A DNA stretch of 64,000 nt from Azolla pinnata (taxonomy: Eukaryota; Streptophyta; Polypodiopsida; Salviniales; Salviniaceae): positions 7,501 to 71,500 of the forward strand of contig JBBBWG010003448.1 of the NCBI GenBank assembly GCA_037176905.1. The letters run 5' to 3'. Each line of letters starts with the position of its first letter. Within the stretch, counting starts at the first letter, position 1. A model generated the notes under the pieces. It made no database searches, was not told the origin of the DNA, and saw nothing but the letters and a program-made list of their open reading frames with translations. Shown one piece after another: positions 33,923 through 45,200 of this stretch. Both the position numbers and the translations under genes were made by a program.

Positions 33923-36453
33923 ATGGCAGGGAAGCTCTGCCATCGCCATCACGCCTTCATCCAATCGCTCATGGCCCGGGGCCCGATCGCTGACACAGAT
34001 GCCAAAGCCATGCTCGCACATCTCTGCCCTCAAGGTAGGTCCGCTCTCTCTCTCTTTCCCTCTTTCTCTTTCTTTCTTCTCGGACGCTGCTTTCGATGCA
34101 ACGCCGTCAAATGTCTGAAAAATGCTCCGTAAGCGCCTCCGTCTGCGTCCATTTCGAGGTTTATGCTCCGTCGAAGATGTTTCATGCAACTTCTAGTGAA
34201 CTGTTTTCAGATAATTGAGAGGAATTCGTAAGGAAAGGCCTAAACTAAGATATATAACTTTGAATACCTTGGTGTTTCTCAGAGCTACTAGGCACGTATA
34301 CTCCCCTGCCTGCGTCTATTTCCAGATTTATGTTCTGTTGAAGATGTTTCATGCAACTTTTAGTGAACTGTTTTCAGACAATCGAGAGGAATTCCTAAGG
34401 AAGGCCTAACCGAAGATAAATAAAATTTGAATATCTTGGTGTTTCTCAGAGCTACTAGGAACGTATCCTCCCCTGCCTGATGAGCATCTCTTTGTGTATG
34501 TTTATTTCTGGTCATGACATCATCATGTCAAGACATGACTATTACGAATGTTTCTTGTTTAAGCACATGACTATGTGATTCTTTATTGTGCCAAGGTTTA
34601 GTGACTCTTGTTTATCAAGTCAAGTTATGGCAAGTGCTGTTGTTTATCTTGAACATTGAAGACTGTGATGTGAAGATATGTCTGCAGTGTTGTCAGCATA
34701 TGTATCATACCGTCAGATGTGAACGTGTGTTGTGCACATGGAGACACTGGTTTCTATTGTATGACCTGAAGCCTTGTGATGCCGACTACGACCATAATGT
34801 GCATAGCGGCTTGTTATGTCTTACAATGTCGAGATACCAAGATCCTTTTGTTTATTCCATACATGATGGCTGGTGATTTCAAGATTTCAGTTATAGTTTG
34901 ATCTTTGGACAAAGGAAGTAAATTCAATGTAGTCCTGAGGCTTTGTGACATGCTAACAGAATCTCCTTTTCCTTTTCCTCAGGATCTGAGGAGTTATCAC
35001 AATTTGTTGCAGCCATCAATAAAGAGCTGAACTTTTTACAGTTGGAAATTAGGGTTGCTACTAATCAGTATGATGGGAAACTTTACTATGGTATTGTTAA
35101 TAAAGTTGGAAATGAACAGGCCAAGCTGGGAACACGATATACGCATGCTCAAATATCATTTTTTAAGGCCGTGGTGAGTTTAGTTTTTCTATGATCTTCA
35201 GGCACAGTATGGGAACATTTGATTGCACATAATGATCAAAGATACATTGCACAAAACTAACGAACAAAACACGTACGCATAAACCAAATGATTACAGGAA
35301 AGTATTGCTGACTCTATAGTCGGATCAATAAGGCCAACTTTTGGCCCTGCTCTACTGATGGGGCTTGCTGATTTCCATCCAAGCTTTACCATCAATTGTG
35401 CATCCTAGTAGGTTAGCCTAAAAAATATATACCTAACAATATCTAAGGAGACTAATGTTGCCAAAGGGAGTTTGTGGATTTTCTGCATACTCATTTGATA
35501 CCACTATCTTAGTTGATGATTGATTACATTAGGAAGTACATTAATGCTGAGGAATCCCCTGATGGTGGTAGCTGATTTGTGCTGCAATACTGGAGTATGC
35601 TATATTTTAATATTTGGTTTACGTTTCAGTTGGAGAGAATAATTCTTGATACTTCATTGGAAGGGAAGATATCAAGCATTCGAGCTCTTAATTTGCAATT
35701 GGATGCACAGGTATTTTTTTTCAACATATCTGCATATTCTCAGCTTTTCTCTTATCTGCTTAATTTTTTCAGTGGCCCAAATTTTCTTATGCTAGAGTGA
35801 TGAACGAGACAATCTAACACAAGCCCCAGTTTTAAGCCTGACTCTGGCACAGAGAGAGAAGACCTTACAAGACCTTACACATGATCATTGGTTGAAATAT
35901 TCAGCAGATGGAACGGTTGCCTTGGGTGTTCGGTCTTTCCTGGAGTTGTGGAATGTTTTCAAGAATTATGACGTTCCTATTTGTAGTGTTTGCAATGAAG
36001 CAGGAATAAAGGTATGCTTTTTTTCCAAGGTATCGTTTTATAGAGCAATTCTGTCCCTATTTTTTGGGTTGATTTGAAGTACTGTACAGGCCCAAGCATG
36101 TCAAAATGAGGAGTGTTCAGTGCGAATGCATGATTATTGCATTGAAAAGAAGTTCCATCGTGCAAGAGTATCTCTCTCTTTCTCTCCCCCTTCTCTCTCT
36201 CTATATATATACACATGTCAGCATACCTACTTGCTATCATGGATTGTCATAGATCTTTAGTTCTTATTTGTCTTAACAATTGACATAGGTACCAAGAGAA
36301 TGCCCGCAATGTAAAACTGAATGGATCATAAATGGCGCTCGAGTTTCAGGAAGTGGGCCGGAAGCTAATGAAGTTTTTGAAGAACAACTCCCTAGTCCTT
36401 CACCAGGTTTGAGGAGGCTACGCAAAAGACACAAGGCACGTGATGACGATTGA
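33923..36453 (+). CDS. NSE1: NSE1, RING-like subunit of the SMC5/6 complex, 6 exons
   Basis: Subunit of the nuclear SMC5/6 complex (with NSE3 and NSE4) acting in DNA repair and genome stability; the family RING is a probable E3 ubiquitin ligase. Exons: 33923-34034, 34983-35173, 35630-35710, 35796-36011, 36090-36167, 36289-36453. All are GT-AG and close to 280 residues, close to the usual family size. The N terminus carries the Nse1 signature RHHAFIQSLMARGP; a winged-helix region follows (FVAAINKELNFLQLEIR). The C-terminal variant RING is complete: Cys191, Cys194, Cys204, Cys209, His214, Cys217, Cys231, Cys234 (C4HC3). The tail is basic (LRRLRKRHKARDDD). I chose the start because it opens the conserved MAGKLCHRHH block. 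Intron 1 contains a 167-bp tandem duplication. Confidence 0.96.
34135..34475. repeat. 167-bp tandem duplication in NSE1 intron 1
   Basis: A block with tgcgtc-att-c-ag-tttatg, gaagatgtttcatgcaactt, tagtgaactgttttcaga, gagaggaattc and cttggtgtttctcagagcta occurs twice (anchor gaagatg at 34173 and 34340). The first copy begins within about 100 bases of the exon 1 donor. Confidence 0.9.
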
Positions 36454-37301
36454 CCATTGGATTCTCACCAGCTATATATGTTGCCTCTTCTATATTGCAA
36501 TGTAAAATATTCTAGAGATCGTTTCTTGCACAAATGCACAGATTTTTCCGTCAGCATAAAAAAAATCATGTTTTAGATGCAATCTTTGAGGCAAATGGGA
36601 TGATTTGTTCATCATCCCTCACTCTAATTCTGAGTGGTCACGGATATGTATTGATATCCAAGCTGAAGAGAGCATCTACAGTCTTTTTGGTCAACAATTT
36701 GTGCCTTGTATGTGCACAGCTGTTGTACTTGTATTGAATGCTTTTGATCTTCAGCTTTTTGACAAGCTGTACATATATATCAACGTTCAACGAAGAGTGA
36801 ACATTTCTTTGGAAGGTGCTGACGTATCCGATGCTTTGCCTCTCGCTCTACAGGTTTTGGTTTTCATGGTATATGTTATTATTGCCACCCGAATGTGCTC
36901 TCTTAATTGTGTTATCACCCGACTTTTGATGTGTCACATCGTTTAATTGTGTTCTGCGAAATTTTAGTTCATTTTCCCTCTGAATGCACACAATGCGAAT
37001 AAGAATTTATCATCAGATCTGTGGAATCTATGCCAACAACGCCTGATCTAACTTATGCCTTCTACTGGTTGTGCTGTTGCACACGGTTGGGCTACATTTA
37101 CCACAGAAGTCTTGACAATCCTACAAAATGAGCAGAGGTACTTGCTTAGTGAAGCCAACAAACAGTTTGCCTTCCAGTGATAATTGTTGCGAATGCTATC
37201 GATGCTACTCCCTGGTGAGAGAGCAGTTCCTGCCTTGATGATAGAAAACGGAGAATTAAAAAAATGCTGGGAAGAATGGTCAAAAGGCGATTAGAGGAAG
37301 A
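36454..37301. other. NSE1 3' flank, no gene seen
   Basis: Short + strand ORFs (36534-36946) show no family resemblance and probably lie in the NSE1 3' UTR or spacer. Confidence 0.5.
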
Positions 37302-37373
37302 AGCCACCAGCGAGGATCGAACTCGCGACCTTTCCCTTACGAAGGGAACGCACTACCACTGTGCTATGGAGGC
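37302..37373 (-). tRNA. trnT-CGU: tRNA-Thr (anticodon CGU)
   Basis: On the minus strand a 72-nt cloverleaf is clear: acceptor GCCTCCA / TGGTGGC (one T-T mismatch at pair 4), D arm GCAC-AGTGGTA-GTGC, anticodon arm TTCCC-TTCGTAA-GGGAA with CGT at 34-36, variable AGGTC, and T arm GCGAG-TTCGATC-CTCGC. The internal A box (TAGCACAGTGG) and B box (GGTCGCGAGTTCGATCC) of a Pol III promoter are present. There is no encoded CCA. A TTTT run downstream (37281-37285 on the opposite strand) could terminate transcription. The acceptor mismatch could mark slight decay. Confidence 0.92.
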
Positions 37374-37982
37374 GTGTGATTACCTTTAGAAATTTATTTA
37401 TATATATAATAGATAAGAACGACTCATGAATCAGTTCTACGTCCAAGATATCAACAGAAAGCTATCTTTTGATTTCTAAGAAAGAAATGATAAAACGTTT
37501 GTGAAACAATCCTCTGTAAGCAATTTTGCAGTTCTCGATTATCTTTGACAGTGTGGTCACCAACCTGTTACTAAATCATTACATAACTTTTATGGCCTTT
37601 TCTGCCACTAGTTCAAGACGACCAATTCTGTTCATTACTAATACAAGTATATACTCGTTTATTACCTGGCGAAGATTAAATAAGACGTTTAGCACACCAT
37701 TTTCCCTCATCTTCGCAACATATTCTGTAACATACTCTCAAAGTATGACAACCAGATAGATATGAAAATTACTTTTTTCTGAATTCAGCGGTGTAAGAGA
37801 AAAAGCAAAAATCTCTATTGATCTTCTCAGAAAAATCTCAAATGCCTCGTACTTAAAGATGTCTCACCAAACCACAATATCGAGAGATTAGAATTTTGTT
37901 CTTGAAATTCAATCAATAATTTGGGTGAAGAAAGGGAGGAAACAACACTACAGACTCAACACAGGAATACCAGTAACAAACT

Positions 37983-40477
37983 CTACACCCTGTATCCTCT
38001 AGAGTTCCTGCGGCCACGAGCTTTCTCAAATTTCCTTCCTTTGGATCTTACATAGGGTTTGGCAGTGCTGTGAGGAACACCAGGAGCTCTTCCAAAATGC
38101 TTCACAGCCTCCCTGGCATTCTTAGGGCCTCTGAGAAGTATCTACATATTGCAAAAAACATGTTTCGGAGCTTTAAAAATATTACTAATTAACTGAAAGC
38201 ATAAAAAGCTGCCAAAATCTGCCATAAAATTTACAGAAGCCTGCATCAATACAGAAAAAAAAACTCTAATCTAAAAGCAGTTGAGGGACAGAATTTCCAA
38301 ACCGTAGACACTATGACCTCACATAAAAGTCTTGGCAACACTTAAATACGCCACAATTAGAAAAATGTACCTTTTACTAGACAGAAAAATCTGATCAGCT
38401 GAAATAGATGCTGATAGGAACAGAAATTTGATAATGAATATCACCATCTGGGATAGAACTCTTGTAGATAGTCAACGTCAATGCCACAACCAGAATAATG
38501 CATATTTTCCTAAGCAGTCTGAACAGCTGAAATATATTCTGATGGATTACCAACAAAGAAAGAGAAGGTGTAATGATGTATCTGTTCCTAGATAGTCTTA
38601 ATAGCGAAAATATATGTTGATGAATTTTAGAAGCTGATCAAATGTAAAGCTAATGCATTTCCTAAACATACCGTGTTAGATCCTGTAGGTGCTCTCAATG
38701 CAAGCTGATCAAACGTAAGGCACTCTCCACCAGCTTTGTGGATTCTTGCACGAGCAGTCTCGGTAAAGCGCAAAGCAGCTATGCTCAACTTGGGAAAGTC
38801 GTGTAGCCTCACATCATCTGTCACTGTTCCAACGACAACTGCAATTTTCCCATCCTACATACAGATGAAAGGAGGGGTAAATGCAAGACCATAAAAAATT
38901 ATGTACATTGAAGATGCATTTGCAAGGACATACACAACAAAACAGGTAATGTAGGGTTCTTTAGTTAAGGAATACATGAAAAAATACCTAGCAGTCTGTT
39001 CATAATACTTGCGAACCTGAGGGAGAACACCTAACAGAATGTGGTTTAACTCATCAGATACTACCAGCTCGTGGATGATTCCCGGACAGATGCACTAGGT
39101 TTAAACTCAACGTGCAGCTCAGCATACAAAACTATCATCTCTTCATAATATGATTATTGCTAATAAGTTCAATCATTTGATGATAATATAACAGGAACTA
39201 GACAATAAACCAAGATTGGGTGTTGTTAAGAGCAAAACAAATGGAAAGTGCGAAACTACCTTTCCCTCCATGTAGCGTTTGAGGCGTGAAAGAGAGAGGG
39301 GAGCTCTATTCGTTCTACTCATGAAAAGACGTTTAAGAATAACAGCATTGAAAGGACTGCCAGTTCTCCTCACCAGAAACCTGTAGAGCTATAAGAAACC
39401 ATAGCAAAAACGAAGAATTACATTTGAAGGTCGATGGCTATACCAGAAGCAATAATCTTCTCTACCTTAACAACAAGCTTCAGGTAAACATTATCGCTCT
39501 TAGGAGCTGTACGCTTAGTCTTCTTGTTTCGTCCGCCGGCAGGCAAATCAATACCCTATAAATCATCAAATTGGAAAATGACTGAGGTGGAAGGACAGTA
39601 TCTATTAACGGATGATTTCACACTATTACGGGCCATTCCATGCTGGCAAACTCGTAAGATTACAGTACAAAAACTTTGGATACACTATCACGTGGAAGCA
39701 TTTATCATTAGACGAATCGAAAAAACAAAAGATCACGTTGTATACTTTCTACTTATGTATGAATCGATGAGTTGCACTCGTGCAATTAAGTTTACATTGA
39801 AACCTAATTACAAAATCCACTGCCAACTTGACAATGACCAATTATATTAATGTGATCTCTGCGCTTCCTCACTATTAATTGTTGTGGCAAGATCCATCTG
39901 ATCAAATTTCCACAGTTCAATTTCAAAGTTCCAATGCGACCAGTTGCTAGTAAACAAGAAAGCATTTCAAATGTTTTTGTTTCAGCCTCGACTTGGTGGA
40001 AAAGCAAAGGCCTTCGTCCTGAAATTGTCCTACTTTCGAGCCATACAAAAGGCAGGCATGCCTGATCTGAGGGAGATAAGCTGCCGATCATGCAAATGAC
40101 AGATTTATTATGATTGACATGAGTCCGGAACACTTAATGCGAAACAATTTCGACGCCGGCCATAGAAACGAGTAAGGGAGAGATGTTCACGGAAATTAGA
40201 AAGAAAGAAAGGAACAAAAAAACAAAAAAGCCTCCTCGTGAAGATACAGCCACCCAGCGCAGAGAAGAAACAACGAAGCCTTCAACGGAGAGGAAGGAAC
40301 GGCTTACCATAGAGCACCGAAAGATCAGAAAGCAGGTGCAGTACAGACGGAACGCATTGGCAGGAGTTGAAGGTGCAGCGAAACGGGGCGAGGAAAACGG
40401 GAAAAAAAAAGAAAGAAAAACAAAAGGGGAGAAGACGGGATCGAAGAAGAGGAACGAGATGGTGCAGGACTTACCAT
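37983..40477 (-). CDS. RPL18: 60S ribosomal protein eL18, 5 coding exons
   Basis: Structural protein of the cytosolic large ribosomal subunit. Exons: 40477-40475 (the ATG alone), 39555-39466, 39388-39260, 38854-38672, 38141-37983, closing to 187 residues, essentially the eukaryotic length. Family blocks are [92 protein letters not shown] and [11 protein letters not shown]. The first coding exon contributes only the initiator Met; its ATG is followed directly by a GTAAGT donor and the next exon opens with the Gly codon of GIDL. A telo-box lies about 95 bases upstream, as is usual for plant ribosomal-protein genes. Confidence 0.98.
38393..38640. repeat. Three diverged repeats in eL18 intron 4
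   Basis: gaacagctgaaatata-tctgatgg-like segments with preceding ccta-gcagtct occur at about 38380-38415, 38508-38545 and 38586-38620. Their purpose is unknown; they could be remnants of duplicated intronic sequence. Confidence 0.5.
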
Positions 40478-40571
40478 GGAATCTGATCTGGAGCAGCTCG
40501 ATCTTCCTGCGGGCGATGCTCGCGCCTTCGGCCGAAGCAGGAAGCAGAAGCCGTCTTCACAACGCCGGTTC

Positions 40572-40579
40572 TAGGGTTT
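40572..40579 (-). promoter_or_regulatory. Telo-box in eL18 promoter or leader
   Basis: The sense strand of RPL18 reads AAAACCCTAG here. AAACCCTA is the established telo-box that coordinates plant translation-machinery genes. The position is about 95 bases upstream of the start codon. Confidence 0.75.
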
Positions 40580-40614
40580 TGCTCATGTGTGAACTTGGAA
40601 TGCATGGTACGCAT

Positions 40615-41430
40615 CGCATGCATACATCGTGCATCATGTATGTATGTGCGCATGCATGGATGTTTGCGTATGTACGCATGCATATATGTATGTGCGCATG
40701 CGTGGATATGTGCGTATATACGCATGCATATATGCATGTGCGCATGCATGGATGTGCGCTTATGTACGCATGCATATATGTATGTGCGTATGCATGGATT
40801 TGTGCGTATGTACGTATGCACATATGTATGTGCGCTGAATGAAGTATGCATGTATGTATTTGTGTACGTCTTGTAGGTACGTACGTACGTACGTATGTGT
40901 GTGTATGTATGCGTATGTACGTATGTGTGTGTACGTAGCTACGCATGTATGAAGGCATTGTGTGTGTCCGCATGCATATATACACAGATAGATACACATG
41001 TGTGTGATGCATGCACATATCAGCCTTTTTTTTTTCTCCTAAAATGTGAATGCATGCATGCATGTATGTATGTGCTTGTATGGATCTATGTATGTATGTG
41101 TGCATGTACGTGCTTGTATATGTATGTGTGTGCAATGTATGTATGTATGTATGTGCTTGTATGTATCTATGTATGTATGTGTGCATGCACGTGCTTGTAT
41201 ATTATGTGTGTGCAATGTATGTATGTGGTATGGTGCATGCATAAACACAGATAGATACACATGTATATGGTGCATGTCCATATCTCTCTTACTATGTGAA
41301 TGCATGCATGCATGTATGCATTCATTTATGTATGTGTATGTACGTATCTGCTTGTATGTATGTATGTATGTATGCGTGTGCATATGTATCATCTGTGTAT
41401 CTATGTGTACTTGTGTGTTCATAACATGCA
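40615..41430. repeat. Structured ATGT/GCATGC microsatellite with higher-order repeats
   Basis: Left part (40645-40840): about four units of 46-48 bases, each tgcgcatgcatggat-...-tatgtacgcatgcatatatg. Right part (41046-41240): a unit of about 108 bases with gtgcttgtatg-atctatg and gtgcttgtatat appears twice. The array starts immediately upstream of eL18. MYVCVYVC-type ORFs here are artefacts. Confidence 0.92.
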
Positions 41431-42209
41431 TGTAGGTTTGCACACTACTCTCAGAATTTGATCATGATGCCTTGTAATAAGCTGTTAGAAAAGATTTATT
41501 GGCATCTAAACTTCACAGAGTTAATGAATTGCAGCTAATAGGCTGGTGAAAGCAGTTGAGAGTTAATGAATTGCAGCTAATAACTTCACAGATGTTATGG
41601 AGTATGACGCGAAATTATCAAGAAAACTGCAAAGTGTGAATCATGCTAATACAAACAATAAAGCAAGAAAATCTTCAGCACCTTGAGGATATGAATATCT
41701 TCAGCACACAAAAACACAATTGGGCATCTCCAACTGATTCAAGACAATCACGTTTTACAACAGAGGTGCTGAATTCTTGTGGTCATTCTAGTCAATACTA
41801 TGTCAAACCAGAATACATAATTGTATGGCTATAATCATTAGCGAGTCATTAATGATCCATTTACTGTACAACCATCCCAAACTCAATATCTAACCTCACA
41901 GTCATAAATCTGGTCGATCTAGAGTCGTAGAAAGGTTATTGGAGCCTAATCATCCCAATGATCATTTCTGAATAATTAGAGTTGTATACTAGACTGTGGC
42001 CATTATATTCCATAGTACTGTTCACTTGGGACAAAAGCTGATGCAATTCATCTGAAAATTAGAGATGACCTGAGGTAGAAATTGCAATACATGAGTGGTT
42101 TGATAATCCTAAACGCTATATTGGAGAACAGATTAGCTTGCCTCCTATAATCCTGTAATCTGATGTAACCCAAATTTTTGGGTGCAGAGTGAATCATAAT
42201 TTTCTGTTC

Positions 42210-45200
42210 TTACATTTCCTGCCTACCACCTTGGAGCCCATGAGCTAAATTAGCTAGGTAAGGATCGGACTGCGAACCATTTGTCAGAAGAAGCACTAAC
42301 TTGTTCAGTTCTTTGTCAAACTCTTCTTCAATTTTCCTGTGAGGAGTAACAACGTGAAAACAATGAAAAAAGACATTCAAAGAAGAACAAAACTTGTGAT
42401 TCAGGGGTGGCTTTACCCCAACGTTGTGCGAAAGGTCATCTCATCTGATGGATTAAACACCCTCCCTTGTCGGCTTCTTGAAGCTTTAATTGCCTTTGCT
42501 GATGTCTGCGTGTCTGTGAGGTCACCTGAGTTTATATCTGGGGTGAACATTGAAGGTATTAACCACTGTGTTGCAGTTGCATATTGTAGGCAGATGGACT
42601 TCAGCTTCTCAATTTTCTGCACAGATGTGCTGACCAGTCACTCAAGTATATAGCATAACAACAATCTTAATAGCAATCCAGTACAATTGTAAGAGTAAAG
42701 GAAGAACCTGCACTCACCCTAAGAATATTAAGCCAAAGCAAGAGACACTCTTTGAGGCATTTATCCAAGAAAGAGTTATGTTGTGCTATCACCTGATCAA
42801 GAAAGTGAACTCCTGGCATTAGATAACATCCCCCCAAAACCCTAAACCACCTACGATGCTACAAAAGACTCATCAACTAGCATTATTGACCTCATCGATG
42901 CTTTTTAGTGACTGCAGTTTTCCCTGCATCACGTGCCAGTTGGGCTCAATTACCTGCAATTACCAACTGGTCAGTATTCCAATAATTTAAAAACTTACTT
43001 AGCTCAGCAAACAAATTGTCTATCCTTTTGAATAATACACGTTCAAAGAAGCTTAGTTCTTCCCTCAAATGCAGTTGGCTTGATTTCTATTTATTCTGAA
43101 GGTTTTACCGCTAATAAGTTTTCGTTCATATTTAAAACTTGACGTCTGCCACAATTCTGCCTATAAAAAACACAGCGTCTCCTGTAATCATTTCTTATCT
43201 CAAATAAGAATACCTACAACATCTTCGTACCATTTTATATTCTAATAGCTGAACCCTTGATCTAACAATAACTGCAAACCTCACAATGGGATGCACCAGA
43301 ATTCTAATGTTTGACTACAAGATTCCAAGAGATACAATTGTTTAATCATCATAGTCTGTTTCGGAATAGATATCCATGAGGAATTCTTAAAATGACCAGT
43401 TTATATTGTGTTTCTTCCTAGTGAGGATTTATAGAGAATGAATACAAAAAGCCAGGGATAATCTTGACTAATGATTTAACCTGTTCTAAAAGAAAGTGCA
43501 TATATGAACAAACACACTAATCCTGATATTTTCACTTCCAATACCTCAAATGTCAGATAATGTTCAAAAGTCTGGGTGAAATGTAGCATTCTTTGGCAAA
43601 GAACATAAGATTGTGGCATTAGTGTCCCAATAAACTGAAGTCCACGTGTTGCCTATATCAGAAGAAAACCAAATAAAGTCCAAAATCTTGAGCTCACAAG
43701 TTTGCTGAATTTTCACCAAAGAAAAGGCCTACCTTGTGCACTTGCCAAGTGCCACAAAGTTGTCGTTCAACATGCTTACAATGGAAGAGAAGTCTGAATA
43801 GAAGCTGGTACTTCATGAGTGCCTTCCTTGATATAACAAGTGACAAAGGCCATTGTACCTGTTTCCTTCCAAATTGAAACTCAGCCTTAAGCATAAACAA
43901 TACCATCCGAAACAGCTAACTAACAGAATATTATGAACCTTATAATTCAAGGTGAACGTATCAAGGCCTGTTATAACTCCCGATGAAGCTTGGCTGAGAG
44001 CTGGATCTAAAGCCCCTGAATCTCCAAATTTTTCAACCCACAATGCATCTGAAATGCCATCAGCTCCAGCCTTGAGATTCTCAATATGTTTAAGTAGTGG
44101 TACTTCCTCCTACATATTCAGTACAATCTGTAAATACTGCCAAATAAGTTTACTATGAAATGAAGTTAGTAGTATACGAACTTAAGCACAGCTGTGAGAT
44201 AGATTTCCCTCTTAATGGCTACTTGGCATAAAAAGTAAACCAGTAGCCACAGAAATATGTCTAATCTCTGTAGCACTACCCATTGATAATAAATATAACA
44301 TACCACATTGCAAAACAAATCTTCGTAATAAGGATCTGATGCAGTAACCGAAGTACGTAATGCCAGGTCAAGGAGGGACTGCAATATGAAGAATATGTAG
44401 AAATTTTATAAGACATTGAGAAAGAAACCATTGATCTTATGATCAGTACATAATTTGCACTAGTGAGACCTCATCCAACCTGTAGCTTCTCCACTGATAT
44501 TGATGATGGCCTCTTTGCTAGCTCATCTTTCGCAATATCCATGAAGTGAACAAGGAAGTCCCCCTATATTTAGAAAGCGACGACAAAAGTACAGCACTGA
44601 GAAACAACTGACAGAACTCAATGGAACTTGCCTGAGGTGCCTTGTGGATCAATTCACTTAACTGAGATTTCATCAAAATCATATACCTGGTCTACCAAAA
44701 AATAGTGCTTTACGGAGCGGAGACGACCCATAAGGTCAAACTGGTTAACAAGTTCAAAACAGATATCAGTGCACATGGATTGCCAAATACATGATAGTTT
44801 GATGATTCACAGTTTAGCTCACCTTTTGAACAATCAAGTTTAGAAGTTCTGCACTAGCAAAATTGTATGCAACATTGATTCTCTCCAGATAATGGCGGGT
44901 CCCAGTGTTTGATTGTTTGGCATCGTCTGGGAACGGAATCTAAGTGAAGGAGAGAGGTGATAATGTCATCCAAATGAGATAAGAACAAAAGAGTGGCCCG
45001 TGTAAATAGAGCTCTGTTATGTATAAGTCATCATTTGGATCATCATTACTGGAAGTTTGTAACCAAGTGGGTGCACCTGTACACTGTGACCACATTCTCG
45101 CATTGCATTCAAGTACTTCCCAGTTGTAAGGATAGTCTCAGCGGCATTTGAGAGAAATCCGGGCAACTCTTGCTTCAGGCTGTACCGCTTTTGCCAGTAT

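Larger units (their letters stand above)
40478..42209. other. eL18 upstream and GCP2 downstream spacer
   Basis: Contains the eL18 promoter, a large GTAT/GCAT microsatellite (40615-41430) and about 750 bases of AT-rich unique sequence with a short direct repeat (gttaatgaattgcagctaat at about 41520 and 41560). No gene is seen. Confidence 0.55.

Noticed and set aside
40471-41443. ORFs in both directions rich in His-Thr-Tyr-Ile or Cys-Met-Tyr-Val
   Set aside because: Same cause, the tetranucleotide array upstream of eL18.
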